DNA from: Puffinus mauretanicus
Taxonomy: Eukaryota > Chordata > Aves > Procellariiformes > Procellariidae
Length of the DNA stretch: 64,000 nucleotides
Reading direction: 5' to 3'
Assembly (NCBI GenBank): GCA_023333565.1
Contig: JAJKFH010000470.1
Span: 992,001 to 1,056,000 of the forward strand
How positions within the stretch are numbered: position 1 is the first letter of the stretch; every line of letters begins with the position of its first letter. Position numbers and translations under genes: made by a program. The notes under the pieces were generated by a model that worked only from the letters and a program-made list of their open reading frames with translations, had not been told where the DNA came from and made no database searches. This document shows, piece by piece, positions 11,150 through 23,446 of this stretch.

Positions 11150-14100
11150 TCTTGGTGGTTGGTTTTCTTTCCCCTCCAACCCTTATGCAGGAAAGTAACT
11201 CTGTTGCCACTCTTGACATGAGAGATCCAGAGTTCAATCTAATGACCCTCATGCTTGCTCAGTCAACTCATTGAATAAAAATAGTAGGAAAGATTACGAT
11301 CCAAATTATTCCATTTGTGGTACGAAAAAAATATGTTTATGTGTAAATTTCGGTCAATATTGGGAACTTGCTGCTTTCCCTTTTGCTGTTCTGGATCAAC
11401 TTTCTTATACTATTATATACTGGGGTTTGTTTTTTCAATCATATAACACTAAAGTAGGTAATCTTGCTCCTATCCCTATAGCAGTATCATTGCATTAAAT
11501 ATAGACAAGCTGAACTAAAAATGCATTTCTGTCTGGAAAACAAATATGTCAATTAGCCTTTTTTTTTTCCTCTGTCTAATTGCAGCTCTCCAGGCTGATT
11601 CCTCCCAGCAGTAACAATAGTGGTTTTTCCAGCAACATTTGCTGCAGTAGCAGAGATGTGATTTCTTTGTCTTCCTGTATTTCCTATGCTGCTCGGTTTT
11701 AGAAGTTTTAGTTTTGCAGATGGACCTTTCCAGAGGATGTTTAGGATGCAACAGGTACTTTGAATACTGGATACTTTCAGTATCATCACTTTTAGGTTGT
11801 ATTTTTCAACACAATACTGTGTGCATCTAAAAAATAATTTGGTTATCTGAAGGGATTCATTTAAGCATTTATTCTAGAGTGCACTTCTTCATATTGTATT
11901 GTTTTTTAATTCAACAGCAGCAAGGAATGCACAGAGAAAGTATTAATTTTTCTTTCTGTTAACAAAAGCGGTCATAAAAGCAGGCTCTTTTCCAATTCTG
12001 TCTTCCCCACATTCCTCTTAATTTCTTGTGAATATGGTAACAAATTATATTACTGTCTTCCAGTTCTAGGTAAGTAATGAAGTCCTTTCAAAGGAGGCTT
12101 GAGTGTCTGAACATGGGTTTTGCAGCCTTCGCTGTATCTATTGAAGGTATGGTGTAAGAACGGGATACTTCAAAGACTCTTTGAAATTGTTGTTTACCAA
12201 AATTTTAAAGTTGCCTAAATTCCAGATCTTTAGAACTGCTCAGTGTTAGCAGACAGACAGGATGGTTCCATTTAATGCGTTTTTACACAGTTTTGTTCTA
12301 ATTAGTTGGGTTTTGCCTGGTTTGAAGCGCCAAGCCTGCAGCAGGCAGGCAGCGTTCTGGTTCCGTAGACCAGCGGTTCCGCAATGTTGGCAGGGCACTG
12401 GATGCAGTAACGCACTTCTGAGGCTCAGGGTTATCGCTGGGATACTCATAAATTGCAGTATGGTTTCTTTACATGATTTTCACAGCTGGTGACTGAGCTC
12501 TTACATGCTGATACGCGAATTGTGTAAATCACGCAGGTGCCAGCATTTTTAGAGCTGCTTCTTGGTGAAATGTGTGTGTGTCAGGGGCTGGAATGAGCAA
12601 GTTAGAAGGTGCTAAGGTAGAAGGTACTAAGAGGCTTTTCTATTAACCTCTCGCTTAAATGTCCCTCATGCTTAGGACCCTGCTGCTTGTTTGGAAATCT
12701 CTTTGAGTCACCTACACAATTCTTTATTTAGGTCTGGTGTATTTAGCCAGTGATTTCTCTAGAGGCTAAGGCTGTCATGTCCACATCATGTGCTTGACTA
12801 AGTCTTTTCTCTGTGCTTTGCTATTTTTAAAAGAATGCAGGATATTCGTCTCCGCTCGCTAATTGCTTTCATCACCAATAGGTGTCATAAGATTAAAGCT
12901 AAAAATAGTTAACAAAAGAATGACCAGGATGGCAAGGCGGACGCTTGCTGGCTCCGCGGTGCGGGCGCTGTCAGCTTTGTGCCTTCCCTCTTAGCTCGTG
13001 GCACGGACCGTTGCTCTTCAACAGCTAGGGGCTGCTCGCTGTCGGTCTGCTACTATTTGAGAGTGTTTCATTCATCAATTGCCTGAATAAATTCACTAAG
13101 CACTGTCATAGTCTGGAAAGGGAACGTACATAAGACACCTGGAATGTTCGCTAGTGGCTATTTGGAAGCATTAATTTGGTGTTACAGCAGTGCTGGGAGG
13201 ACCGGTGCTGCCGAACTGTGGTACAAGCAGTAGCGTAGTGGTAGCACTGTGCCTGGGGCTGAACACCCCCCAGGCTGCTCAGCGGCAGGTTTTGGACGTG
13301 CTTGCAGCCTATCTGGAAAATTCCCTACAAAGAAGTTTGAGGTGAAGCACCTTTGGAGTATCTGTGCCATGTAAAATCTGAACTGCTGTTCAGTCTTACG
13401 GGCCCAACCTCTAGGGAAAGCACTGGTTTCTTTAAAAAAGAGTTTTCAAATTCCTGTTTGGGTAATACTTTGTAGTGAGCTGACATTTTGTTACTGAGCT
13501 GGGTGTCTGCTAGCTTGTTTTCATTCCAGTCATCCTCCTCCTGTTGGTGGTGAGCAGTAAGGTGGCAATGCTTGTTCCCTTCGTGGAACCAGGGCACTTG
13601 TTACTACGGATAAGCCGGGGAACCAAAATCCTCTTGCAAAAGGCAGCGAAGCCAGCACCAGTTTTATAACAGAAGTTACATCATTGACTCTCGTGAGACT
13701 AGAGAGCTCTCCGAAGGGTGTGTTAGATGTCTTTGTTGCTTAGCAGCCCTGCTGGCGGTGGACTTGTGCGCTCAAATCCTTTAGGTGCTTTTGAAAATCT
13801 CCCTTAAATTTTCAAATAGGTGCAAAGCCGTTGTTAGTAGGGACCTACTGAATTAGCGGGTTTAGCTCCAGCAGACATTGTCTTGCTTTCTGGTGTGTCG
13901 TGTTCCCTTCCAGGAGCGACGCAGAGGTTTGGCGTGCAGGCAGTGAGCAGCCGCAGCATGCGGCTTCCTTGACGTGGTCAGCCAGCGACCGAGCCTCGTC
14001 TCTGACAGGACAGTCAGACCAGACCACAGGATGTTTGGATGGAGAGCTGTAGTTATTCAGGATGTCGAAACACTGAAACCCAAACCCACAACCCTTACGG

Positions 14101-14390
14101 AACTTGGGGAACCCGTGGTACATTTGTCTTCAAACAGCAATGATTCAGTAGCATCATAAATGCTAAAGGATTGAACATGATTGCTGTGGGAACTCAACCA
14201 TCTTCTCAAAAACCATGCACTTGGGAAGCTAAGGATTAGTTTAGGAAGGGAATATGGATTTTTTTTTTTTTTTTTTTTTTAAAATACATGTCTTCATATA
14301 TGAACATGTTTGACTGAATGAAAATGGCTTTTGTCTTGAAGCGGATGGTGGTGCTGAGCAGCTTAATCAGCCTTCTGGTAAATGACTGAA
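11150..14390. other. Intergenic DNA between MMD and HLF, left part
   Basis: No exon, RNA gene or recognisable complete repeat is seen here. Base composition rises gradually from AT-rich near 11.2 kb to mixed near 13-14 kb. Short open frames on both strands show no protein family features. Confidence 0.7.
14259..14280. repeat. T22 homopolymer
   Basis: An uninterrupted run of 22 T lies about 115 bp before the CR1-like fragment. Confidence 0.95.
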
Positions 14391-14395
14391 AATAG

Positions 14396-14750
14396 AGCTT
14401 GAAGGGACTCTGAGATATTTTTAGCCCATCCTCTGCCTGCAGGCAGGATGAATTCTGCCTGTCATTCCTGACGTGCTTGTCCAACCTGTTCTAAAAAGCC
14501 TCTAACAACGGGGATTTCACAATCCTCCCAGGCAGTTTATTTCAGTGTTTCACCCTCTGCCCTCTTAGACTTTTTTCTGCTGTCCAAGCAGTATTTTCTT
14601 TGCTATAACTTAAGCCCGTTACTCCTTGTCCTGCCTGCTCCGAGAGGAGCCCTGACAGGCAGCTTTTATATAGCTGGAGACTCTCATTTCTTCCCTTTTC
14701 TTCCCTAGATTTAAACAAACTCAATCCCTTCAATCTTTCTTCACGGCCAC
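14396..14750 (-). mobile_element. Old CR1/L3-like LINE 3' fragment, reverse orientation
   Basis: Phrases typical of an old CR1-family 3' end appear in reverse orientation. They include 'tgtccaacctgttct', 'gatttcacaatcctccc', 'ggcagtttatttcagtgttt', 'cttaagcccgttactccttg' and 'aaactcaatcccttcaatct'. The match is divergent, no target-site duplication is evident, and there is no intact reverse transcriptase frame. I recognise the family from memory and have not made an alignment. Confidence 0.7.
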
Positions 14751-17700
14751 CTCGTTTAACAGAGTCAGGGGGTGTTCCAGAACGACTTCAGACACAATTT
14801 TCCTGGCTGATAATGTGACATAGGGACATGAGAAATCAGTGACAGGGCAAAATGAGGGAGAGGGGGAAGCAGGAGCTGTAAAACCGTGTTTCGGGAGAGG
14901 GACGGCGAGCCTGGGGCAGCCAATCCCCCAGAAACCAGTGGAGAGCCGAGGGGGGAACCGCTGCCGAGGAGAAATCAGCCCTTCCTGGGGCACAGCAGCA
15001 TCCTGAAAGGTGGAAAGTCCTTGAGGGACTGGGGAGGAAAGGGAAAGGGAGGGACACTGCCTGGGGAGGGGGCTGCAAGTCACCCAGTTGGCTTTTATGC
15101 GACCGGGGGAGTGTGAAAGCGTCAGCCCTAAGGGCACGGCAGAGAGGTGGCATGGCCTCTGGCTCCGTGGTGCCTATCGGGGGAAACAGGAGCTGGAATC
15201 AAACGCAAGGAGCCATCCTGCCCGCTGCCCGCACCACGCAGCTGGGCAAAGGTGCAGCAGCGAGGGTGAGCCTGGAGCTGGGTGCTCAGCACCCACCGGG
15301 TAGCAGCGATGTGCTGAGTAATTTCTGTAACGTGCCTCGGCGAGGGACTGTGTGCCCGCGGCCGGGTCCCGCTCCAGCCAAAGTGCTCCTCTCCCAGCTC
15401 TGCCATCCCAGGGCATCCCGGGAGAGCTGCTTTTCCTCCTCCTTCTTAGCATTTTTGTTCTGATTATTGGTTTGTTTTATTGCTGTCTTGTGAATGGGGA
15501 TTTTTGGTTGGTTGGTTTGGTTTTTTTTTAAAAACTAATTCTGGTTTGCTTTTACTTCTGGGCTTCTTTTTTAGTATTTTAATGCAATCTCTCCCCCATC
15601 CCCAGTGCTGCACTTGCTTCCCACAGAGCTCCCAGCAGCGTCTCCAGGACAATCCCCTGTATCCCCGCCGGGATGTGCTGGTCCCACCAGACACACGCTC
15701 CGGCAACAAAGCGCTCACCACGCCCCAAATAACTCTTCCCGCTCACAAGGTCAGGCCTCGGTGGCGCGAGCGGGGCTGAGCCTCCTGCCCCGGTGACTCA
15801 GAGCGGGGGAGACGCCGGCACCCACCCTCGGCTGGCACAGGGTGACACCGGCCAGCGCAGACACTGCCCGGGTGGGCAGCGAGCGCCTTGTGGCTGGGGG
15901 GGAGCGGATCTGACCCTTCGCCACAGAAACATGCAGGGCGCTGGAAACGAGCAGCACCCTGGCCAGGAGCCTGGGCTGACCCACCGGGTGCTGGGTCCAA
16001 CTTTTGCTCGCTAAACCTTCCGCTCCCCAGCAGCATCCTCCGGCTCTGCGCCTGGCAAAGCCGTTTATTTGCAGCTGAGGTGGCTGCAGGCTCTGGGCAG
16101 CGCGGCCTCGGGGTGGGGTTTGCCTTTGCAATCCCATTTTGCAACTCCGGACGCTGACTCTTCCAGCCACGTCCGCTGGGCAGGGGGGCAAATGGCAGGG
16201 GAGGGTCTGCAAAACCAGTGCAGGGCAACAGGTCCCCTCCCTGCGTGGGCATCGCTGCCTCTCCGGCCCACCTCGCTTCCTCCGGGGCCACACGGCCTCG
16301 GCAACTGGGCGACCAGCCCATCTGCACCAAGGGTGCAGGGCCCCGGGCTGAGACACAGCGTGGGGCTGGGCAGGTGAAGGTGTCTTTTCCCGGAGGATGT
16401 TTCTGGCTGAAGGCTGCAAAGGTGGAGAGGTAAAACAGCGACTGAAATACAGGTGAGAGGAACGAGGTCGCTGGGCCAAAGCCTTTGTTAGAAGAAATTA
16501 CCTCTGACTTGTCTCATCAATCCCAGGTGAAACTTGGCTGTTGATTGCTATCGAAAAACGTAGCTAGTTCTCATAGTTTCAACTAAAATTGGGTCTGCTA
16601 ATATGCAAAATGATTGAGCACCATCCTTTTAAGGACAAGTATGTTTTACACTCCCAGATGGCAGCTGAAGCATCTCGGACCGATGCTGCCCGGGCACCGC
16701 GAGCACCCCGGGGGTTACAGCCCCCCCGATGTCTCACACGGGGGTGCTCCACGAGAGCCCTGCTGCGCTCAGGGTGAGTGTTGGGCAAAGCCGCGGCGCT
16801 GATGGGGTGATGCTGCGTTTGTCCCCCAATCCCTGGTGACATTTTGGTCTTTGGCCGCACAGCCCCTTGTCACGGGGCCAGGCGAGTCCCCAGCCGAGCG
16901 GCTTCGCGGGGTCTCTTACCCTGCTGCAGCGTCACGGAGGGAGAAACGCGCTAGGGAGGATACCGCTAGATACTAAGGAGGAAAAAACGGGTGGTGGTTT
17001 CGAGGCGAGGCCAGCGCTCGGAGCCGCGCACGGCTCTTGCGTGACCCCTTGTGTCGGCGCTGGCCGCATCCGGCGCTGCCGGAGGGAGCTGGGCCGGGGC
17101 TGTGCACGGTGAGGGGTGATGCCGGCACAGCGACAGCGGCACGTATGCAGCAGGGCTCTCTGGAGCTGTCGAAGAAATGCGGCTCTGCATTCGCACCCAC
17201 GGATATCTCCCATTTCTCTCATGCACATTTACATTTAAGGGATGATTACAGTAAAAATGAAACGCAAATGTGGAGCAGAAACGCACCGGTCATACTCAGG
17301 CGTGACGGCAAGGCCTGCTTACCACGTTCAGGTATCAATTTAATGTTTTTTTTTTTTTTTTACTGGCCTGTGGACAACACGGCTGCCAGGCATGCTGTGG
17401 GTACGGCTGCCTGTTTAATTTTTTTAAGCAGCTGGATAAGTCCAATAGAGGGTTTAAAGAGTCTCAAAGTTTTTAAATTGTTGACAAGCTTCATGAAAAC
17501 TGGGGCTTGATTATAAAAAAAGAAAAAGAGAACCAGGAACCTTGGATGCCCCACTCCTGGAAGAGCTGCCCGCTGTGCCCGTCGGCAGACCAGCCCCACC
17601 AGGGCAGGGGTGTGCCCGGTGAAGGGGACGCCTCGGGGACGGGCTGGTTTATGGTGGGCAGAGCTGGGCAGTCACCCCCCGTGTGGGGGTCCCTGCGTTC

Positions 17701-18897
17701 AGGACTTCTCCTGGAGGCACCAGAAGTGGTGTGAAGCCTCGGTTGTGTTGGGAGCCTGGGTCTCCAAAGCCGGCGTGGCATCCCTGCCAGCCACAGCGCT
17801 TGCAACGCTATTATTAAGTGACACCCCGGTGTTGATGCCACTAATCCAAAACCTTTGCACCTTGTAAAGATGTTTTGGTTTATATCTCCTGGGCTTGGGG
17901 AGGAGGAGGAGCAGGAGGGTCTGGTCTTGGGCATTGTGCCGTGGTCAGGCAGTACCCGAGCGGCTCGGGGCTGGAAGAGGAGCTCCGCCAAACTGAGCTG
18001 AAACTGAGCGGCCGAAAGCAGGCGTCGGTCCCCAGCTCAGCCTGGAACCGGGGGTACAACCTGGCTGTGGCAGGAGCCGGCCTCTCCTCGCGCTGCTTCT
18101 CAGGGGGAAGAGCAGGACCCGTTACCCTGAGATCTGCAGCCCCGCAGTGCCTGAGCGAGTTCACGTGGGCCGTTTCTGGAGGTAATTTTATAAATACCAC
18201 GCCGTATCTCATCTTTATCCTGCCTGGCGTGGGCGGGATGGGGGATTTTCAGCCCCTGGGTGGTGGGGGCGGAGGGGCCACGGGCCTGGGCTTCTCCGCC
18301 GGCCTCTCCTCACGGGCGGCCGGGCCCAGCCCCGCAGGCCTCCAGAGGGCACCAGGCACCGGCGGATTAAAAACTCAATTAAAAGCTGCCTTGATTGAGC
18401 TGGTCCTGGGTTATGGTCAGCACAGGCGGCGGCGCCTCGCTGGGCACCGGCGTCCCCCGGCTCTGGGGCGGTCGGGGTGTACCCGCGGTCTGGGGGCAAG
18501 GTGGCCCCCGGGGTTCGGAGGGGGCTGCTGAGCAAAGGGGCGATGGTGGCCCCTCGGGTGGGGGCACGGAGCCCGTCAGTATCTGTCACTGGTGGCGTCA
18601 ACGTTGTTTTAATGGCTTGGGGAGAGGGGTTGTGCCTGTTTAATGTTCTTTATTTGGCGTTGGTAGCCCGAGCGTGCGCCTTGGTGGGGCCGGGGGCCCC
18701 GGGCCGGCGGGAGCTCCGTGCCCAAAGCGGGGGGAACAAGGTAAAGCTGCGATGCTGCGGTGGAGAAGAGCCCGCCCGCTGCAGCCAGCGCTGCGCAAGC
18801 AGAGCTGCACACGCAAGTGGAGACCCCCCCCCCCGCCCTTGGTCTTGACGCTGTGCCAGGGCCCCCGCCCGGGGCACACGGGGGCTCGCCCGTGAGC

Positions 18898-18922
18898 GGC
18901 GGGGGTGGGGGGGGGGGGGGGG
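18898..18922 (+). repeat. G-run with quadruplex potential
   Basis: A short G-run and a T are followed by 16 consecutive G at about 18907-18922. This could form an intermolecular or slipped intramolecular G-quadruplex. A C-run on the same strand lies about 80 bp upstream (near 18825-18834). Confidence 0.85.
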
Positions 18923-19174
18923 TCTCTCCTCTCATCACGCCCGGGCAGCGGGGCCGGTGGCGGGGAGCCCCGCACGGCTGCCGCACGCACCGATCCCCTC
19001 GGCGCCTGTTGGGAAGCGGGTGGCCCCTGCGGTGTCACCAACCTCCAGCAAGGGTGCGAGGGGCCAGGGTCCCTCTGGGGCCAGGGCTTAAACCTGGGCC
19101 GCAGCGGGTCCCCTGCCATGGACTGACGGGGGCTTTGGGAGACTCCGCAGCCAGCGGAGGTGGCCTACGGGGAC

Positions 19175-19195
19175 GGACACCCCCCCCCCGTGTCC
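19175..19195. repeat. Perfect hairpin with C9 loop
   Basis: GGACAC (19175-19180), nine C (19181-19189) and GTGTCC (19190-19195) form a perfect 6-bp inverted repeat around a pure C loop. It sits at the edge of the GC-rich island, just before the AT-rich satellite. Confidence 0.85.
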
Positions 19196-20396
19196 TGCAG
19201 CAGGTTTGCTTTAAAAACACACACAGACGTACATATGTGTGTGTGTATACACATAAAACTGTTTATAGATATGTGTAAATCTCTAAATATATATCTATAT
19301 ACATGGATTTACATATATACACATACTGAAAATTTTTATCTATCACCATAATCTACATTATATATCTAAAATAGATCATTTTATATACTTATGTATTATA
19401 TTAAAATGCTACTAAATATGCTATACTACTACTACTACTAATTCTTAAATTTTATATGTACATATGTATGCTAATGAATATTGAATTGTATGTGAAAATC
19501 TTCTGACATATATATTACTATATATAAAAATTACAAACATCTCCAAAAGCATGTATTATCTTTTATATACATAATATAAAATACAATAATAAAAAGCTGC
19601 TAAATATGCAGCCCACCTAAGGACACACACCCCCACGCCCCGCACATCTGCACTGTGTGGGTACAGTGCTCAGATCGTGCAGTGGGACTTGGCACCCAAC
19701 AAAGTTTGGTGCTCGGGGCGGGGGTGGGGGTGGAGTGGCACTGAGGAAGGTGCACAGGCCAAGGGCAATTTTTTAAAGTATTTTCCTGTAAGCATGCCTT
19801 TATACACCACGAAAATCTATTTATAGATTGAAATATAAAATGAATTTATTAAAAACATGCTTTCTGAAAACATGATCATTACACTTATAGCTAGTTATCG
19901 ATATAGCCACACATGCACACACACAGACACCGCGCGTGCACCTCTATTAGAACAAATATACTTTGTGCGTAACATATAGTGTATATTAAACACAGAACTT
20001 TATAGCAATGATATATAATTTACATACATAAATATAAACCCAGATTATTAAATTCTGCTAAATATGCTGAATGAAAATACAACTGAATTGATATCTGTAT
20101 ATGCAACTGTATATAGACATCTAAACACACAGAGCTATAGCTACATAGACACAAGCACACACACGTAAAAGTGAGAGTGCATGCACCTACGTGTTTGTGT
20201 ATTATGACAAATCTATTTTGTGCATAACATAGCATTTGTCGTAAAAACAGACCTTTATAGCAATAAAATCTATTTTTATATATTACAAAGCTATATTAGT
20301 GAGTAAAGAGCGATAACTATACTATATGAAATAGAATTATTACATTTGTATCTATACAGATATACAGAGCGAGCGCAAGACTGAGCGATCCCGGCG

Positions 20397-20410
20397 TGCA
20401 TGCGCATGCA
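20397..20410. repeat. 14-bp palindrome TGCATGCGCATGCA
   Basis: This perfect palindrome in the satellite contains the NRF1-like core TGCGCATGC. It is also fully alternating purine-pyrimidine, so a structural rather than regulatory origin is likely. Confidence 0.8.
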
Positions 20411-20953
20411 GCACACGCACGGAGCGTCGGGGGGCAGGCGGGCAGGTGTGTGCACGCGCATGTGTGCATTATAGCAAATAGACATTTTGTGCATAATGTA
20501 TAATATATATCTCTTAAAAACAGACCTTTGTCAATAAAATGTGTGCATGTGTGTGTGTGTATAAAAAGATATAAAGCCATATTAATTCAGTAAATGGTGT
20601 TAAATATGCTACATGAAAGTATAATTATTAAATTTCTATCTATAGCTAGCTACACGGGTGTACGGATATATATAGATACATGTGCATGTGCATACACACA
20701 CAGAGGCAGGGGAGAGCGAGTGTATTAGAATCAATATACTTTGTGTCTCCTATAACATATATTTAAAAAACCCAGACATTTCTTTTTAAAAAAAATTTAT
20801 ATATTTATAAATAAATATAGAAGTATAAAACTAGCTTTTAAAAATAAAATCTGCTAAATATGCTATATGAAAATATAATTTTAAAACTTTAATGCACTTT
20901 TTTATGTGTATAAAAATATATAAATTTTTAAAATAGCTCTCATGAGTGTGCAT

Positions 20954-20954
<1 letters not shown>

Positions 20955-20992
<38 letters not shown>
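20955..20992. repeat. (CA)19 microsatellite
   Basis: An uninterrupted CA dinucleotide run lies inside one satellite unit and is the longest of the CA/GT bursts in the array. Confidence 0.95.
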
Positions 20993-20998
<6 letters not shown>

Positions 20999-22223
20999 GG
21001 ACGGGGGGGGAGAGGGTTTCTGTGTAATTAAAACATATTTTTTTGTGCGTCATGATTACTATATGTTTAAACCCAGACCTTTACATATCAGAGATGACTA
21101 GTTTTATATGCGTCTTTCTATGAAAATAAAAATCTGTAAATTCTATTACATATGCTATATGAAAATAGCATCATTAAATTTCTATATGAAGATACTGAGA
21201 GTGAGTGCACGTGTGTGCGTGTATTCCAGTTTGAGCACAATATGTACTGTGTATTAAAACCAGACCTTTATAGCAATAAAATATAAAATTACAGATACAT
21301 AAATATAAACCTAGATTATTAAATTCTGCTAAATATGCTGTATGAAAACAGAATTGAATTTATATCTGTATATACAGCAATATATACATGCACAGAGCTA
21401 TAGCTATATAAACACACAGGCATGAATCTGAGTGCACGCATATGTGTATTATGACAAATCTTGTGCATATTACATAGCATTTAAAAGATCTTTATAGCAA
21501 TAAAATCTATTTTATATATATTTAAAAGCTATATTAAGCAGTAAATTCTGATAAATATACTAGATGAAATACAAGTTAAATTTATATCTATATAGACATA
21601 TACAGAGAGAGCAAGTGAGCAAGAGCAATACAGGGGTGTGCGCAGAGACACAGAGGGTGGGGAGGAAGGCAAGCGTGTGTGTGTGTGTGTGTATTATAGC
21701 AAATCTATTTTGTGCCTTATAGATAACATATATATATATAATCAAAAAGGACCTTTATAGCAATAAAATCTGTCTATGCACGTGTAGGAAAAGATATAAA
21801 GGCATATTAATCAAGCAAATGCTGCTAAATAGGCAATCTGAAAGTATAATTATTCAATTTATAGCTGTATATAGCTATATAGATACACACATATATAGAG
21901 CTACACATGGCGGGGGGGGAGGGAGAGAGAGAGAAAGCGCGCATGCATATGTGTGTGTGCATATTAAAACTAATATACTTTGTGTCTCCTATATATTACG
22001 AACCAGACTTTTATATTAAAAAACCCCTACTTTTATATGTATATATATATTAAAAAAATTAAAATATAAAACTAGCTTTTAAAAATAAATTCTGCTAAAT
22101 ATAGTATATAAAATACAATTTAAAACCTGTTTTCTATATATACATTTTTTTTGTGTGTAATTGTATAAAAATATATCTATTTATATGTATGTTCTCATAT
22201 ATATAAAAAAAAACTAATGAGAG

Positions 22224-22269
22224 AGTGTGTGTGTGTGTGTGCATGCGCTCGTACACACACGCGTGCGTG
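22224..22269. repeat. GT/CA burst with alternating GCGC and ACGCGTG sequence
   Basis: An alternating purine-pyrimidine tract is broken only near 22249-22251. It combines (GT)n, TGCATGCGC, (AC)n and GCGTGCGTG, which is the class of sequence that most readily adopts Z-DNA. Confidence 0.85.
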
Positions 22270-22759
22270 GCAGGGAGGAGATTGAGCAAGTGCATGTGTC
22301 TGTGTTATTAAAACATATATGCTGTGCATGATATATACTATACTCTGTGTGTATCTACGTATCATGCCCTCTCTCTAGCTACGTGGCTACCTAGATACAG
22401 CGAGAGAGGGGAGTGTGCATGCGTGTGCCTGTGTGTGTGCTATAACAACTATACTTTCTGCATAATATGTAACATACATATATTGAAAACATGCTTTTAT
22501 ATCAATTAAATCTATTTTATATAAAAAAGTATTTTATTAAAATAAATTCTGCTAAATATGCTGTATGAAAAGATAATTATTAAATTTCTAGAGGAAAAAA
22601 GTATGAGTGTGTGCATGCACGTATACATGCATATGTGTGTATTATAACAAATATTCTTTGTGCATAAGACGTAACATATATATTAAAAACAGACCTTTAT
22701 ACCAATGAACTCTATATACATATACATATATAGATACATGTGTACACATATTTTAATGC

Positions 22760-23425
22760 CTAACTTGGATAAATAGTTAGCAGTAAGTTAGTTATACTGT
22801 TTTTTTTCTCTCACTCACTCACTGTATGTATTGCATATAAAGTATCTGCTATGTCTTCTATAAAAAATATTAAATCTAATGGCGATTAAAAGTAATGAGT
22901 TATTTTGTAAACTAGAATGAAAATACTCCTTAATAGACAGAATTTTTATGGATGTATTACTGTCTGTGCACTGTATATTAATAAATGATCAATCTCATGA
23001 TAAATAAAGTGTATATATGTATATAAATATATATGTATGCAAATGATGTAATATAGCATACACTATAATTTTAATACTTATATATTATTATATGTAAGTA
23101 AAATACCTTATTAAATACAAAATAGTTCTAAATATACTACACTTAGAAATACAGTATCTAATCTAAATGCACATTTGGTATGGTTGGACCCAAGGTAACT
23201 CTCGCAGCCAGGCTGCCGCCGTCGCTCGGGGGCTGGCAGCAGCCGGGGCAGGCTGGGGGGGACATTTGCACCCACGGTTTCCTGGGGTCTGTCCCCCGGC
23301 AGGACCCAGCCCGGGCTGGAGGCTATGGGCACTCACGGACCAGCGTATGGGGGGAGAAAAATAAAAATATACCCTCCCAAAAGCCCTCTGCCCAACCCCT
23401 GATACACCAAAGCAAGCACACAGGT
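22760..23425. other. Intergenic DNA between the satellite and the HLF 3' end
   Basis: The AT-rich part up to about 23160 resembles the satellite in composition but lacks its unit motifs. A short GC-rich stretch (about 23200-23350) precedes the HLF polyadenylation region. No gene is seen. Confidence 0.6.
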
Positions 23426-23446
23426 GAGAGAAGAAAAATTTCAAAG

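Larger units (their letters stand above)
14800..19200. other. GC-rich intergenic island
   Basis: G+C rises sharply here relative to both flanks. The segment is full of C-runs and G-runs, and open frames of 60-240 codons occur in overlapping positions on both strands. None shows a recognisable domain or plausible exon structure, and long frames on both strands are expected where stop codons are rare. I treat it as non-coding. A spliced non-coding RNA or a distal regulatory CpG-rich element cannot be excluded. Confidence 0.55.
19210..22760. repeat. AT-rich satellite: units of about 0.25 kb in a five-unit higher-order repeat of about 1.24 kb
   Basis: Three motifs recur in fixed order. The first is a 'ctgctaaatatgct' block (for example 20055, 20851, 21326, 22092, about 22547). 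The second is a CA/GT-rich burst followed by 'attataacaaat...ttttgtgcataacatat'. The third is an 'acctttatagcaataaaat' block. The third block or its variants start near 19996, 20251, 20524, 20775, 21077, 21264, 21488, 21751, 22016, 22340 (decayed), 22492 and 22693. Each block most resembles the one five positions later, at an offset of about 1.2-1.27 kb, so a five-unit block was itself duplicated. Unit lengths vary between about 180 and 300 bp. No coding capacity is seen. Confidence 0.8.

Noticed and set aside
15743..16479. Overlapping - strand open frames of 242 and 195 codons in the GC-rich island
   Set aside because: The frames are rich in Pro, Arg, Ala, Gly and Ser with no recognisable domain. 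They overlap each other and further frames on the + strand, as expected where G+C is high and stops are rare.
20397..20410. NRF1-type promoter site in the satellite
   Set aside because: The core match is part of an alternating purine-pyrimidine tract in a satellite and there is no promoter context, so chance is more likely.
19210..22760. CRISPR-like array
   Set aside because: The repeats are long, diverged and AT-rich, with microsatellite content and no short identical repeats separated by unique spacers; the host is a vertebrate.
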